Shown: positions 25,097 to 37,785, counted from the stretch's first letter. The stretch: DNA of 64,000 bases from Tricholoma matsutake (GCA_026075535.2 AP026544.2:9052001-9116000), one strand, 5' to 3'. A program made the numbers and translations. The notes: a model not told the origin generated them from the letters alone.

Positions 25097-26395
25097 ACAA
25101 CAAACAAAATTTGGACTTGTACAATGTTGCCTGCTTGGAATTGCTGTGGCTTGCATTCTTTGAAACTATCATTTCAAGCTGAGTAAGTGGAATATGCTTG
25201 GTGAGTGTTTTGTATGCTTGCTTGTGTTCACATTTGCTCCCTCTGTGTAGCATGAAGTACTGTACTTGGTTGTCTTCTGTGTGTATGTGTTTGATGTGTC
25301 ACCTCTGGTCATGTTTTGGAGGATGTTTTGAGGGTCAACTTCCTTGAAAAAGGGGATGCTTTCCTGTCCCCTTGCTTCTGTTGATGGTGTGAGGTACCAG
25401 TTCAACATGTTGATGGTTGATGAATTCCCTTGTGAGTTGTTCCAGCTTTCCAGGATTCCTTCTGAAGAGCCAGTCAAAGTGGCCATAAACCTCCTGAGCA
25501 GCTAATATTGCTCAGTCAAATGTTGGAGTACCTAGACCAGATAAAGTGATACCCTGATGCAGATACTTGAACTGGTGAGCAGAGATCCTGTTTGTTACAT
25601 TTAATATGTTGTGCTCCAAAATTCCAAACTGTTTTTGTGATCCTTACCTGGGTTTTTCCAGAACTGGTGGCAAGTCCTTCAATGTGAGTACTCCATGCAT
25701 TGTAAAAAGTGCCTCTTTGCTGCTATCATCCTCATTAGAGCACTGCTTCAACACATGCCACAATGTCAGTCCATTGAGTTTATAAATGCTGTATTTATTA
25801 TTGAACATTTTGCATTCCTTTGACCATTCAGATGTTTTTGCTTATGAATAGTTGCCATGCTGCTCACCTTGAACAGATCAGCCAGTCTCTTCCAGCATGT
25901 TTCCTGACCATCTTGTTCTAGTTTCATTGCAAGTGTGAGATATTTCAACACTTATGTGCTTCTACAATGTTGTAGTTTTTGTCTAGCATTTTTTGTGCCA
26001 TGTTTTGTTGCAGTGTCAATTTTCTTCCCACTGACAAATTGTTTGGCTTACATAGCAAGGCTTCATGATCTATGATCTCTGCACTAGATCCTGTCATGCA
26101 TGTGCTGTTGTGAATTTTGTGCCCATTTTTCTGTTATGCATGCCTTCACTTGTTCATTAGGCTAATTGTTTTCTAGTTTTGCACCTTCCAAATGCTTGTC
26201 TAATTGTGCAATGTGGTTGTCATCCTATATCATGGTCTTTTGTTTCCCAACTTAGTTGTTGTACTCCATGTGATTGTGCCACTGGTCACATGTGTTATTG
26301 ATCTCCCTCTTTCTCCACTGACCCTTCCATTGGTGCCCTTCTTCAATCTGCACTCTTATTTCTTCCCCTGAACTTAAGTGTGCTTCCTAGCCTAT
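25097..26395. other. no gene recognised
   Basis: T-rich spacer between the solo LTR and the gypsy element. The only open frames longer than 90 codons lack recognisable motifs. Confidence 0.5.
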
Positions 26396-26797
26396 TGTTA
26401 GGGCGACACCCACTATCTGCTAGCTAAGACCATGCAGGTTCTCTCTACAAGAAGGGGGCGGGATCCGCGCTCATGATGGGGGAATTGATGGTTTTGATGT
26501 GAGGGGTTATTAATAAGTGAGATTGTTGAGATAGGCCTTTCACACCAAAAACATAGGTGGAATACCTAAGAGAACACAACTGGGGTCCCCTAGGCGTGTA
26601 TTTAGGGTTTATATACTATGTTACATATATTGTACATTGTGGTTACTGACACGTTCGTACATGCACGTACATATTGATGCGTGCGAAATAAAATTCTCAC
26701 GCTATCAAAGTGTAGCATCATTTGGCATCATGTAGCGTAATTCAACATAATAAAATAAAAATGAAATTTTATTAGGTAATGGGGTGGTTTCCTAACA
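26396..26797 (-). repeat. 3' LTR of the minus-strand gypsy element
   Basis: On the plus strand it begins TGTTAGGG and ends CCTAACA, a 7-bp inverted terminus of LTR type. Read on the minus strand, it is directly preceded by AAAAGGGGGGTAA, a good polypurine tract. A matching 5' LTR is not present at the other end of the element. Confidence 0.7.
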
Positions 26798-26808
26798 TTA
26801 CCCCCCTT

Positions 26809-29800
26809 TTATGCCTCGACTTCCAGGTGAGAAAATATTACATTTGTCCCCTCTGTGAAATTTTGGTAAGGCTGGAATCTCATCCCCTCATACACCATTC
26901 TCGCAATGCAATGTGGAGCATTCAGATTACATTTAAAGAATTGGGCGATTGTGTTACGCATTCGCTTACAATTCTCTTCGGGTTCCCACAAATTATTTTC
27001 ATCAGTATAGTTTTTCCACTTTATTAAGAACTCCAATTTGTTCCATCAAAGACATGAGTCTAGAATTTCTTCAACTATGTATTCTGGAGCACCTTCTACT
27101 ATTATTGGAGGTTGCGGAGTAGTTTGTTGGCCAGGAATAGTGGGTGGGCGGTAAGGGCATAGGTGGGATACATTAATCTCGGGATCAATCTTGAATGATC
27201 GGGGTAATTTTAGCACTACCACATTAGGCGAGATTACTTTAGAGATCGCATATGGGCCAACTTGTTTTTCCGTAAGTTTCCTCAAAGGTCGTGGAATATT
27301 CAGGTCCTTGGTACTTAGCCATACCAAGTCACCAACTTTGTACTCTGGAGCATGTGCTCAAGTACGATCTGTGTGTCGCATCATGTCATCATGTGCTTTC
27401 TTCAATGCCACCTCTGCTTCCTCTTGTACCTTTTGCATCTTAGATACAAAGTCTTCTACCGACTGTACTTTGACTTCCCTTCTGGGTTCTACTCCCATGC
27501 GAGGATGATATCCATAATTCGTGAAAAAGGGTGACATACGAGTAGCCAAATGGAATTTGTTATTGTGGGAAAATTCGGCAATTGCCAACCATTCGGGCCA
27601 GTTGGTTTGTTGGTAGTTGACAAACATACGTAGGTACTGCTCCAACTCCTGATTCATTCTCTCTGTCTGCCCATCAGTCTGCGGGTGATATGCCATAGAT
27701 AATTTAGTTTGAATTCCCAATATGTTGTTTAGTTCTCGCATAAATGCAGAAGCAAATTGTGGTCCGTGATCGGAGATAACGGTATCGGGTAACCCATGTA
27801 ACCGCCATACCTGATTTAGGTAGGAGGCGCACCAAGCCCAATGATGAGGTTTCTGTAGTAGTAGGAATAATATGGACCTCCTTTGTAAAGCGGTCACATA
27901 CTACGAATATTGCATCGTACCCTTGAGCCTCGGGTAATCCGGTAATAAAATCCACAGATATATCTCACCATGGCGCTTTAGGTATAGGGTTCAGCATTAA
28001 TTTTCCTGCAGGTTTCTCTGGAAATTTCTTCCCCCTCATGCACGTATCACATCCATCCACATACCCCAACACATACTTCGAAATTCCGGGCCACCAATAA
28101 TTTCTCATTACTAATTCCAACGTCTTCCATCTTCCTGGGTGTCCGGCAATTGGCATATTGTGATGTAACCAGACGATCTCCCTTCGCAAATCCTGATCCT
28201 TCGGTACATACACTTTTCCTCGAAACAACACCAACCCTTGTTCCTCAGCCCATTCATCTCTTTTGATATTACCTTTCTTCTCTCCCTTCAGAGCTTTCAC
28301 GGCTTCCACTACTTCATCATCCATTTCCGAACATTGTCTAATTTTAGACAACATTTCCGTTTCCGAGCTATCTATTAATAGATGCCCTTGATGCATAGCA
28401 CAAATGCGAAAGTATTCAGGTTTGAGTAAGGTAACATTTTTATTGTCCTCCTCCACCCCCCTTTTATGATCAATACGTCTGGATAATGCATCTGCTTTCC
28501 TCATTAAGCTTCCCGCTTTGTTGACCAAGTGAAAGTTGAAACGCAATAGGAATAGTGCCCAATGTGCTTGCCTGCGATTAAGCTCCTTAGCAGACATGAA
28601 GTATTGCAGATTTTGATGATCTGTCCAGATCTCAATCTCATGCATACATCCCTCCAAATAATGCCTCCACCCCTCCAATGCTCATATTATCCCCAACATC
28701 TCTTTGTCATGCACATCATAATTCCTCTCCACATCATTCAACCCTTTTGACAAGTATGCACAAGGATGCCATTTGTCATCTTCGCACAGCATTGATAATA
28801 CCGCTCCAGTAGCAAAATTGGATGCATCAGATTCCACTCGCAAAGGGCATGTGAAATCTACTGGGGCTAATATTGGTCCCTCCACAAACTTCCTCTTCAA
28901 CTCCTCAAACGCTGTCTGCTGCTGCTCTCCCCACCTCCATACTACTCCCTTTCACATAAGGTTATGTAAGGGTGCAGCAATTTTAGAAAAATTGTGCACA
29001 AAGCGACGATAATAATTTGCGAGTCCCAAGAAGGCTTGAACCTCCTTGACACGGGTGGGTGCAGGCCAATCTGTGATCGCCTGTACCTTGATTGGATCCA
29101 TTTTGATCCCGTCAGGGCCGATCAATAATCCTAGGAACTCAATCTCACTTGCCCCAAACACACACTTCTCTGGTTTCAAAAATAGATCATTCTCTGCCAA
29201 CCTCCATAACACCTCCTGTACTATCGCCTCATGATTCTCTTCATCCTCCATGAATATCAGAATGTCGTCAATAAATATTATTATCACGCCTTTGTCTATT
29301 ACGTCCTTGAAAATGTCGTTCATCATATTTTGAAAGGTCAGGGGACTATTAGTCATCCCAAAAAACATGACAAGTGGCTCGAAGGATCCTTGATGCATGG
29401 CAAATGCTGCCTTCCACTCATCTCCTTTCTTTATTTGTACATTGTTGTATCCCCATCGTAAATCCAATTTTGTAAAGACCTTGGCTTTTCCCACCTTGTC
29501 AATTATTTCTGAGATCAATGGCAGGGGGTACGTGTTCTTCACTGTCCACTCATTCAAATACCTATAATCTGTACACATCCTCTTCCTTTGGTCTTTCTTT
29601 GGCACAAAGAATATTGGTGACGTCTGTGGTGATTTTGAAGGTCGTATGTATCCTTTGCGCAATTGCTCCTTCAGGAACACATCCACTTCTTCTTGTTCCA
29701 TCAGAGATAACGGATATACCTTTGACTTCTTCGGCACAAACCCTGGCTTCATCTCAATCACATGATCCCATGGCTTCCGCACTGGCATTTGCTCAGACTC

Positions 29801-31722
29801 CTTCTTCTGGAACACTGACAGATGTTCATGATACACTTTTGGCACCCATTCCTCCACTGGCTTCTCCACCTTCATGATATTCTTGTCCCATGACTGTCCT
29901 CCATGAATTGTTCTAAAGGTTTGCTTCTGCTCTTCTTTCTCAATCATGATTGGAACTTCCCCATTTGGCATTTCCTCATCCTCCACTTCCTCCATCATAA
30001 CAGAATACTTCCTCGGACATTCTTTCTCTTTCTTTTTCCTTTTTTCCTTCTTCATCTTCCTCCCATACACATTACATTCCTTAGGACAACGAGTCATTTG
30101 TACTTTCCCAGTTTTCCAATCAATTTCGGGATTATGCTTCTGTAACCATGGACATCCTATTATTAGATTGGTTTTCCCAAGATCACACACTTCGAATACG
30201 GCTCGCTCCTGATGCTCCTGATACTTTAGTACCATAGTCACCTCCTCCTTGATAGTTCCTCCACGATTGACTGTTCCATCAATATTGTACACCATTATAG
30301 GTTGCGCCAGCTTGCGTGTGTTAATACCGTTTCTGGTAATTAAGGATCGATTAATAAATAATCCTGTAGCACTGCTATCAAGCAACACTTCCACATCAAT
30401 AGCTGCATGTGTGTCCACTGTCTTCAGTCCCACAGTCAAGGTGATTTCGGGTTTTATTTGTGCAGAGCGAATAAAGAATTTAGGGGTTTTCGGAAATGAC
30501 ACGTGAAAATTGTCACGTGATTGACAACAGTTGTACTCCTCCTCGATTTCCTTTTCTGATTTGCTCTGGGTTTCCTCGGATGCTAATACATTGTAATGAT
30601 TCTGGGTCACCAATGGGGAAACCTTCACTGGGACTCTTCCATAAAATTCTTCTGCCTGCCTTCCTCCAGCTTCACTTCCTTGATTGTAGCTTCCCTAATC
30701 TTTCTCTTCTGCCTACAATTCCTAGAAATGTGTCCTAACTGCCCACAGTTAAAACATTTAAGTGGGGCTCGTCTCCCTGCTTGATCAACCTCCATTGCCT
30801 CTGCTGGTGCTGCTGACTCCATAACTATAGGTGTCACTGCCATGGCTGGTGGCTGTGCCCTTGGAGCTTGCGCCTGAGGCACCTTTCCTTTCTCAGACTT
30901 TCCTCCAGATGACTTTCCAAATTTACTACTTCCGTACATCAACTTTGACTCCACCTGTTCCTGCCAATATTGCTGGTCAAGGCGCATTGCCCAATTATAC
31001 CACTCATCCAATTTCTCTGGCATAGAAGGTAGTCAGTAGATAGACTTGAATAAGGAGGGATTTAATCCTGCTTTCAAAAACTCTACCAACATGGCTTCTC
31101 CCATGTCCATTTGCGAAGCTTCTGCTTTGAACTGCAAAATAAATTCATCCGCCGTTAAGGAACCTTGGTGCATGGTTTTTAATTTAGCATTGGCTGTCAC
31201 CTTTGGATTAGGGTCTCCAAACTGTGCCTCCAATCTCTCCAGAAATTCCTTGAAGGTTGCAAAAGGTTTATTTCCCACAGCAATTTGATTAATAGCCTCG
31301 TTTCTCCAGAACTGTGCTTTCCCCCCCTGAATGTATGAGAGAGCAAACATAATCCTAGACTCAGCTGTATGAAACTCTGGCTTCCTCCCATGGATGTACA
31401 ATACTATAGAGCTGATGAAGGATTTTGTATTCTCCATGGTACCGTCAAAGATTTGCGGGGGCACGTACTTAGGTAAGTGCACTTTTCCATTTCTGGATTT
31501 CTCTGCTGTCTCATCCTCCTGCGATATCCACTCCACCATCTCCTCCATCTCATCATCTCTTTCTCCTATCGTCTCTGGCTGTACTTCTGCTTGTCTGGGC
31601 TGTGATGCTGCCAATACTGACACTAATTGTGACATTTGTGCTGTGAGCACATCAATTTTTGCCTCTAGTGCTGGTATGGGAACAGGATTAGGACCGGGAT
31701 TAGAAGTTGAAGGTTCGGACAT
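26809..31722 (-). pseudogene. Ty3/gypsy chromovirus gag-pol, degenerate
   Basis: On the minus strand: Gag from the ATG at 31722 with a zinc knuckle CFNCGQLGHISRNC (about 30765-30720); protease with LLDSSATGLFI (about 30390); reverse transcriptase with FIDDILIF (about 29260); RNase H (28930-28450); the integrase HHCC finger and DDE core ([22 protein letters not shown]; 28240-27580); and a C-terminal chromodomain KLEFLIKWKNYTDENNLWEP (about 27035). This domain order is that of chromoviruses. Five in-frame stops, near 31034, 28953, 28683, 27966 and 27359, and a sixth near 27043, are all TGA. There is a frame change between gag and pol (about 30628) and another near 27850. The protease DSG motif has become DSS. 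The element is inactive. Confidence 0.85.
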
Positions 31723-31904
31723 AATTGTAGAATCTGTGATGAATCACTTCTTTGACAAATTCAAAATTTTTTCTTCGAGACCTCTTCAAACGTTTACGGG
31801 TCACGTGATACAGTTTGTCAATCGTTCATCATTCGTCGGGCGCCTATTTTGACACTTTGGATCAATAACCCTTCCAACAGTGCCTGATCTTGGAGATATC
31901 ACTG
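31723..31904. other. 5' leader of the gypsy element and junction with a second element
   Basis: Upstream of gag on the minus strand, the sequence should reach a 5' LTR beginning (plus strand) TGTTAGGGCG. It instead runs into a truncated LTR of another family at 31905. The 5' LTR is deleted. Confidence 0.5.
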
Positions 31905-32207
31905 AATTCCCTTTCTATCACATTTGTGCATGTTGACAGTTTTATATTTAGAGGCAGAGCACCCCTTCTGACATCTACCCTTTGGTATGATGTCATTTGG
32001 TGGCCTTGGTCTGCCTATCTCCGCCTTTTCTATTTTTAGATTATTATTTGATTTTTGCAGTCTTCACATATACTGGGCATTGGCAAAGGGATCCTCAGAG
32101 TTTTCTCTTCAGATTTCCCTTTGCTAGGTGCACCTCCAATCCCTGTAATATGTAGTATAATTTTAACTTCAGATTTCCCTTTGCTAGAGGCTGAGGTTGC
32201 CCTTATA
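31905..32207 (+). repeat. 5'-truncated LTR, family L2
   Basis: It matches the right part of the complete L2 LTRs at 50527-50979 and 53936-54361 (AGATTTCCCTTTGCTAG twice, CACATATACTGGGCATTGG, ending GGTTGCCCTTATA). The first about 125 bp of the family are missing. Internal gypsy sequence follows, so this is a 5' LTR rather than a solo LTR. Confidence 0.75.
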
Positions 32208-34560
32208 GTAGAAAACTCTCTCCTAAGGCCCAAAATCGCAAATGCGCTGCCCAAGATAGGCAGGTACAGAGTGGACGATGCTTCCCAAAGCTCCACAGAC
32301 TCCCTACACACTGTTCCTGACAGTCCCACCTTTAGTGCGCTGCCATTTTTGCCTAATGCACCCCCTAGCAACATGGATGCATCAGAGCACCTCGACGCGC
32401 TTGAAAGCAATGTTACCAGAATACACGCACAAATTGATTTGCTTAAATCTACAATCAAAAACTTCATCAGAACCCTTCAGACTAGCTCCATGACCAATAT
32501 TCCCCCCATTGCGACTCCAAGCATGCCCAGATCAAACCGTCTCCCCCCGCTGAATTTAAGGGCATGCATGCACAGGGGCATGCATTCCTTAATTCCTGTG
32601 AGTTGTACATCAGTCTCCAGTCACATCAATTCATCAATGAGGGTGCTTCATTGATGAGGGTGCAAAAATTTATTAGGCCTTCCACAAAAACAATGCTGCT
32701 AAATCCTCCACTGATTCCTTGCTTCCTCATCTCCATGAGTTTGGGGATGTGTTCTCCAAGGAATCGTTTGACTCTCTCCCTGCATGCAAGCCATGGGATC
32801 ATGCAATCGAACTCACCCCCAGTGCGACCCCTTCATCCTGCAAGGTCTATCCTCTCTCTCCTGAAGAACAACAACAGCTTGACCAGTTCATCGATGAGCA
32901 CCTAGCCTCTGGATGTATTTGACCATCAAAGTCACCCATGGCCTCTCCCTTTTTCTCTGTCAAGAAGAAGGATGGCTCACTTCGACCAGTTCAAGACTAC
33001 AGAAGGCTCAACAACATCATGGTCAAAAATTGCTACCCATTACCTCTCATCTCCAAACTTGTGAACCAGCTCTGTGGAGCCTGATACTTCACCAAGCTCA
33101 ATGTCCATTGGGGTTACAATAATGTGAGGATAAAGGAGGGAGATGAGTGGAAGGCAGCCTTTCATACCAACTGTGGTCTTTTTGAACCACTTGTCATGTT
33201 CTTTGGCCTTACTAATAATCCTGCCACCTTTCAGACCATGATGAACGACATCTTCCATGACCTCATCCTCAAAGGCGTTGTTTGTATCTATCTCAATGAC
33301 ATCCTCATCTTCACTTGCATGGCTGAAGAGCACCGTCGCTGTTAAGACTATAGGTCTTTAACTCAGCCTTGGCTTCGTATATCACAGTTGGAGGCTTTCC
33401 AACTATATCGGTATTGCACTAGGAGGCTTTCCTAGTGTATCGGGCTTCTGGCCTTCACTTGGGTACTTCCTCAAGTCGTTATGGCTATCTATACTCAGAG
33501 GCTTTCTGAGTAGACCATCGGTTTGTGTATCACAGTTGGAGGCTTTCCAACTGTCGAGTTCGAGTTATCAGAGCTAGGGGCTTCCTAAGCTGTCGAGTGT
33601 TCTGGTTGAGTCTAAGACCGTTGTTTGAATTAGGTCAAGCCGAGGAATACAGGCAGTATTACTACAGCTTATATACAGTTCGAAGATACCTATCGTCCAA
33701 TTGGAATGCAGGATCATTATCAAGTAAAAATAGAAAGAACAATAGAAATGACAGGCCTCATGCCTTGCATGAGGCGTCCGATGTCACAGAGTGCTGCGGC
33801 GCAGCATGTCAGGGAACAATAAAGGATAAGCCTCATGCCTAGCATGAGGCGTCCGATGTCACGGATCCGATGTCAAGGATCCGATGTCAAGGACATGCTG
33901 CGCCGCAGCATGTTGATCGTGAGAGTCCAACATCATGGACCTCATGTCAAGGGGCTGTCATACCACAGCATGTGTGGGAGTGGGTTCGGGTGCATGGAGT
34001 CACCATGTGTCAAAGCGTCTCCCATCGGAGGTGAGTCGAGTTGAATCAGAAAAATAAAGTACCTGGCCTTGCCGGCGTATGTCTGGTTGTCCTGGGTTAC
34101 GATAACAAAAATCATAACAGTCGCATCATGTGCCTCGTCCTAGAATGACTTTGACGGTACAAACTCTACCTTTGTCAGGACAAGTGCGAGTTTGAGAAGA
34201 CCAAGATCGAGTACCTCAGCCTGATTATCTCAGAGGGTCAGGTGGAGATGGATCCTATCAAGGTGAATGGGGTCACGGCTTGGCCAATGCCCATGAACAA
34301 GAAAGAGGTGCAGTCTTTCCTGGGCTTCATCAATTTCTATCGGCATTTTATCAAGGATTTCTCACATCATGCATGACCACTGTTTGACTTGACAGGAAAG
34401 GAGGCATGGAGGTGGGATAATGCACAACAGGAGGCATTTGAAAAGCTTAAGGAGATGGTCACTTCTGCTCCCATTCTTACCTTTGCTGACGATTCGCACC
34501 CTTTTCATGTAGAAGCTGACAGTTCTGACTTTGCGACACCTGCAACTTCAGTATTTTGTA
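32208..34560 (+). pseudogene. Ty3/gypsy gag-pol with internal deletion, split by a solo LTR
   Basis: A gag fragment (MDASEHLDALESNVTRIHAQ from about 32372; FLNSCELYISLQSHQFI near 32590) runs directly into reverse transcriptase (CKPWDHAIELTP near 32795), so most of gag and the protease are deleted. Reverse transcriptase continues with [20 protein letters not shown] and [18 protein letters not shown] to [14 protein letters not shown] at 33339. It is interrupted by the solo LTR at 33340-34119 and resumes with LCQDKCEFEKTKIEYL, FLGFINFYRHFI and RNase H FEKLKEMVTSAPILTF. It ends abruptly near 34545. TGA codons replace arginine near 32921 and 33083. The catalytic YLDD is YLND. Confidence 0.8.
33340..34119 (+). 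mobile_element. solo LTR, family L1, 780 bp, inside gypsy reverse transcriptase
   Basis: It begins TGTTAAGACT and ends ATCATAACA. A 5-bp target duplication GTCGC lies at 33335-33339 and 34120-34124. Removing the LTR and one duplication joins EEHRR directly to IMCLVLE in the same frame, which confirms the boundaries. It is related to 24370-25091. Confidence 0.93.
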
Positions 34561-35460
34561 TGTGTATTGAGATATCAAGCTCAGCCATCTTGGGCCACTC
34601 TTTGGCCCTGATACTCTTCCATTATTGATCCTTATCATTCCAGTGTTCTGCCTTCATTACCTAGTTACCAGTATATATACTTTGCTGTACCATATTGTGC
34701 TCTTTGAGCACTTGTAACCAACAGGCACTATTCCCCTTTTTGCAACAATGTGTTGATGAGAAACCATGTGACATCATGCCCAACTTGCTGATGATGCATC
34801 AACAGAACAACTTCCCCCAGCAACTTTCTTAGCATCATAACACACATTTCCAATAAATCTACAGTTTCTACTGGTTTGGGAGCTATTCTACAACCATGCT
34901 AAGTAATTCATGCCCAAACAAAGCCATTTTTCATAGTTTACTAGTCTATAGAACCCATTTGGTGGCTCAACAACACTTATCAGCATTGCATATACCCTAG
35001 TATAATTTTTTTCAGCCTCTGCCAGGATCCCCCCCCCTGCCTGCAGTTTGGATTCCTGTTCCATCACCCCTTTGCATTCACTCTTAGAATCTTGCACTTC
35101 CTGGCTGCTGAAGCAGCATCAAGTAAGCTTTGTTCCTTACTATCTGATATGTACAAATGTTAGTTATGGTGATAAAGGAAGGAAATGATAATGTTAGTAT
35201 TTCAACTGTGTATATCAAGTGTATATCTGTCCATTAAACAGTATATATAGTTTAGATAACTGTTTATGTATACTTGGCCTTTGAGGAGTATACATAAACT
35301 AAACAGTTGGAGACTTACATGATGGGTTCAAAATCACAGCTAGCCTAGTAAGAAGCATAGGAATTGTGCCACTAGGCAGTCTGTACTATATAGTGATGAG
35401 ATATTTTGTGTGAAAATTGCTTGGGGAAAGAACTGCACATGATGGGAAACTTCCATACAT
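34561..35460. other. no gene recognised
   Basis: The gypsy homology ends near 34545. The remainder has short open frames only. About 35221-35310 contains the AACTGTTTA/AAACAGTTGGAG motifs also seen at 18.2, 19.55 and 37.05 kb, marking the edge of the nested repeat. Confidence 0.45.
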
Positions 35461-35468
35461 GGCAGAAG

Positions 35469-36868
35469 TAGGGCTGCACACCGTGCTGTACACTGATGGT
35501 TACATGGCGCCGTCTGATGGTTACAGTACCCGTACCATCAGGACCTTGAGACTTGCCTTGACGATACGGTGTACGGTATGGATTTATGCCGTATTGACCA
35601 TCAAAAGATGGCCGTTACGGCCGTGCATACGGTTATATGGCGCTTTCTATAAGCACTCAGCCAAAAATAGAAATGCTGACAAATTTATTTAGGTTTCGAT
35701 CACACAATGACCAAACAGTCAATGAAGATAAGCCCAACGACGACGACAATGACGATGACGATGCAGGGCTACCACCACCACCAAACGAACAAATGGTGGG
35801 AATACGACCACCCCAGGTAAGTGTTTTTTATGTCTCCTCTCTCATTTTCTTCATTCAACTAACTTCTATTGTTATTATCTACAGGTTTTATCTAACAATG
35901 ACACTACAATGACAACCAATGCACCTCCACCCGCTGGCTGAGGACTGCCTCATCATTTGGGCATAGGAGACTGCAGAAGGGCATGAAGACGAAGGATGCC
36001 GACGACTAAATCATGACAACAACAACGAAGAGGATGACAATGACGGGAACGACAGGGATGAGCACGACAACAACCCAGACCCAGCACCCGTCCCCACCGC
36101 TGCGAGCTACTGCTCGCAGGGTGGACTACTTTTGCTGTGGATTATGACCACGGTGACGCAAGCAAAAGGAAACCGAACAACGATGAGGGGATGACCAGGG
36201 ACGACCAGGGTGGCAGGGCCAGAACGAGCGGCGGAACAGACCCCACGACGGCGGGGATGGGACGGAGACAGAGAGAGTACCCGACAACGACAGAGATGGT
36301 GGGTGAACACAACAATGAGCAGGACGGGGAGGATGAGGACGAGAACCACCACCACCACCACCACCACAGCACCCCCAACCACCGCCGCGGGCAACTGCTT
36401 GCGGGGTGGAAACGGGGAGCAACAGGGAGGGGGGATGGATGGCTATCAGACGGCCAGGGCGAATAACTCGCGTTTTTCGTGGGAGCTTTTTTTGTTTTCT
36501 GTCATTCATTATTTTTGTAGCCCCTTCCCTTGCTGCATGCGAGGGCGGTTAGTTGTACTTATCTCAATAAGAACATTTGTATCATCCCTCACACTATCTG
36601 ATTAAAAATTCCAATGTATAAAACACTCTGGACCATTGCAAACAACAAACTCCTGTCGCTGCATTTGTTTACTATAGTACTGGAATGTTATATTCAATTT
36701 TGTGTATTATTATATTTCCGTCAACCGTAATACGGCCGTATTGGTACCCGTACCGTACCGTCAGAGGTTATGGGTGTTAGATATACGGACAGTGTACGGT
36801 CTACCGTATCCGTCAAACTACCGTGTGTTGTACGGCCGTGGCCGTAATACGGACGGTGCGCAGCCCTA
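35469..36868. mobile_element. TIR-flanked element enclosing repeat copy B
   Basis: It begins TAGGGCTGCACACCGT and ends with the inverted ACGGTGCGCAGCCCTA. Both sub-terminal regions are packed with CCGTAC/ACGGCC motifs (35500-35640 and 36720-36860) and are unusually rich in CpG for this region. The enclosed part carries a (CCA)n tract (about 36345-36367), CAGCACCCCCAACC and GGGGTGGAAACGGGGAGCAA, the same order as copy A at 18195-19590. No convincing target duplication was found. The termini resemble hAT elements, but the class is not certain. Confidence 0.55.
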
Positions 36869-36893
36869 GGTGGTGTACACAGTAGTTATACAA

Positions 36894-36966
36894 TATATAG
36901 ATGGTTAAACAGTTTACCTATTATGATTGACAGCAATAATAGGTAAACTGTTTAACCATCTATATA
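36894..36966. repeat. perfect 31-bp inverted repeat
   Basis: The arms at 36894-36924 and 36936-36966 are exact reverse complements (core GGTTAAACAGTTTACC) around an 11-base centre. Similar but imperfect inverted motifs occur near 18200-18290 and 35235-35310. Confidence 0.9.
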
Positions 36967-37075
36967 TACCACCTTGAGGCCCATTGAAGCCCTATAATAT
37001 ACATAAACATAAACATATACGGTATAAACTGTATAACATAGTTATATAGATAAGTAGAACAGTTGGAGCCTTAGA

Positions 37076-37785
37076 GATTAGGCTGCAGAGGGTTTGAATT
37101 GCGGGATATTGGGTGGAAGATCTCTGGAATGGAATACACTGACTGTATCTGTAGTATGTACTATCTGTATTTCCTTAGTGTGGTATGTTAATTAGATGTC
37201 AAATTCACCGATTATACATACCCAGCAAGCATGGCAGATTCGCCCATTATACCCTGGTCAAAACTTTTTTTCTGGCACCCCTAGTACCCTTAGTCACAGA
37301 ATCCTATTTCGCCACCCCCTTGATTTCAAATTATTTTCAACTCTGTTTTCCCCTCTCTCACGTTTGTTAGATTTTTCTAGATCCTTACGGAAAGTCACCC
37401 ACTGCTGACGGATGGGGCGCCAATCCCACCGACGAAAACTAACCATTTTGGATCGTAGTATGACCTATGTCCTCCGAGTCCGAGTCGTTGTACCAAGTTG
37501 ATTTTCATACAAGAACTAATAGGGAGTGATCCACACTACACCCTAGCAAGCCCGTCTTGTAGTTTTCGTTTGAAAATGACTGTCGAAGGCTCTACAAATT
37601 CGAATTGAAATGGGTATCACGTCTCGCGTCGGGTCAAAATATCAAATTTATAGTCCTGGCTATATGTATCTACATGCAGTCTGACTAATCGATATCAACA
37701 GCATTTATACGATCAGTCAGAAATTGTCACTTTTTCAATGTTTATCCAACTTTCCCGCTTTCCCCTGTACCACACAAAAGTGAGC
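37076..37785. other. boundary between the repeat block and the host-gene island
   Basis: No gene is seen. Base composition changes here, with CpG becoming common from about 37.4 kb onward. It probably includes the 3' untranslated region of the alpha-mannosidase gene. Confidence 0.4.

Noticed and set aside
29903..30212. Plus-strand Phe/Ser/Leu-rich frames within the gypsy element
   Set aside because: Antisense shadows of the charged Lys/Glu-rich linker of the gypsy polyprotein.
36107..36605. Overlapping frames of 95-131 codons on both strands
   Set aside because: Same repeat family as 18.2-19.6 kb. Frames arise from the (CCA)n tract and CGA-rich sequence and are not conserved between the two copies.
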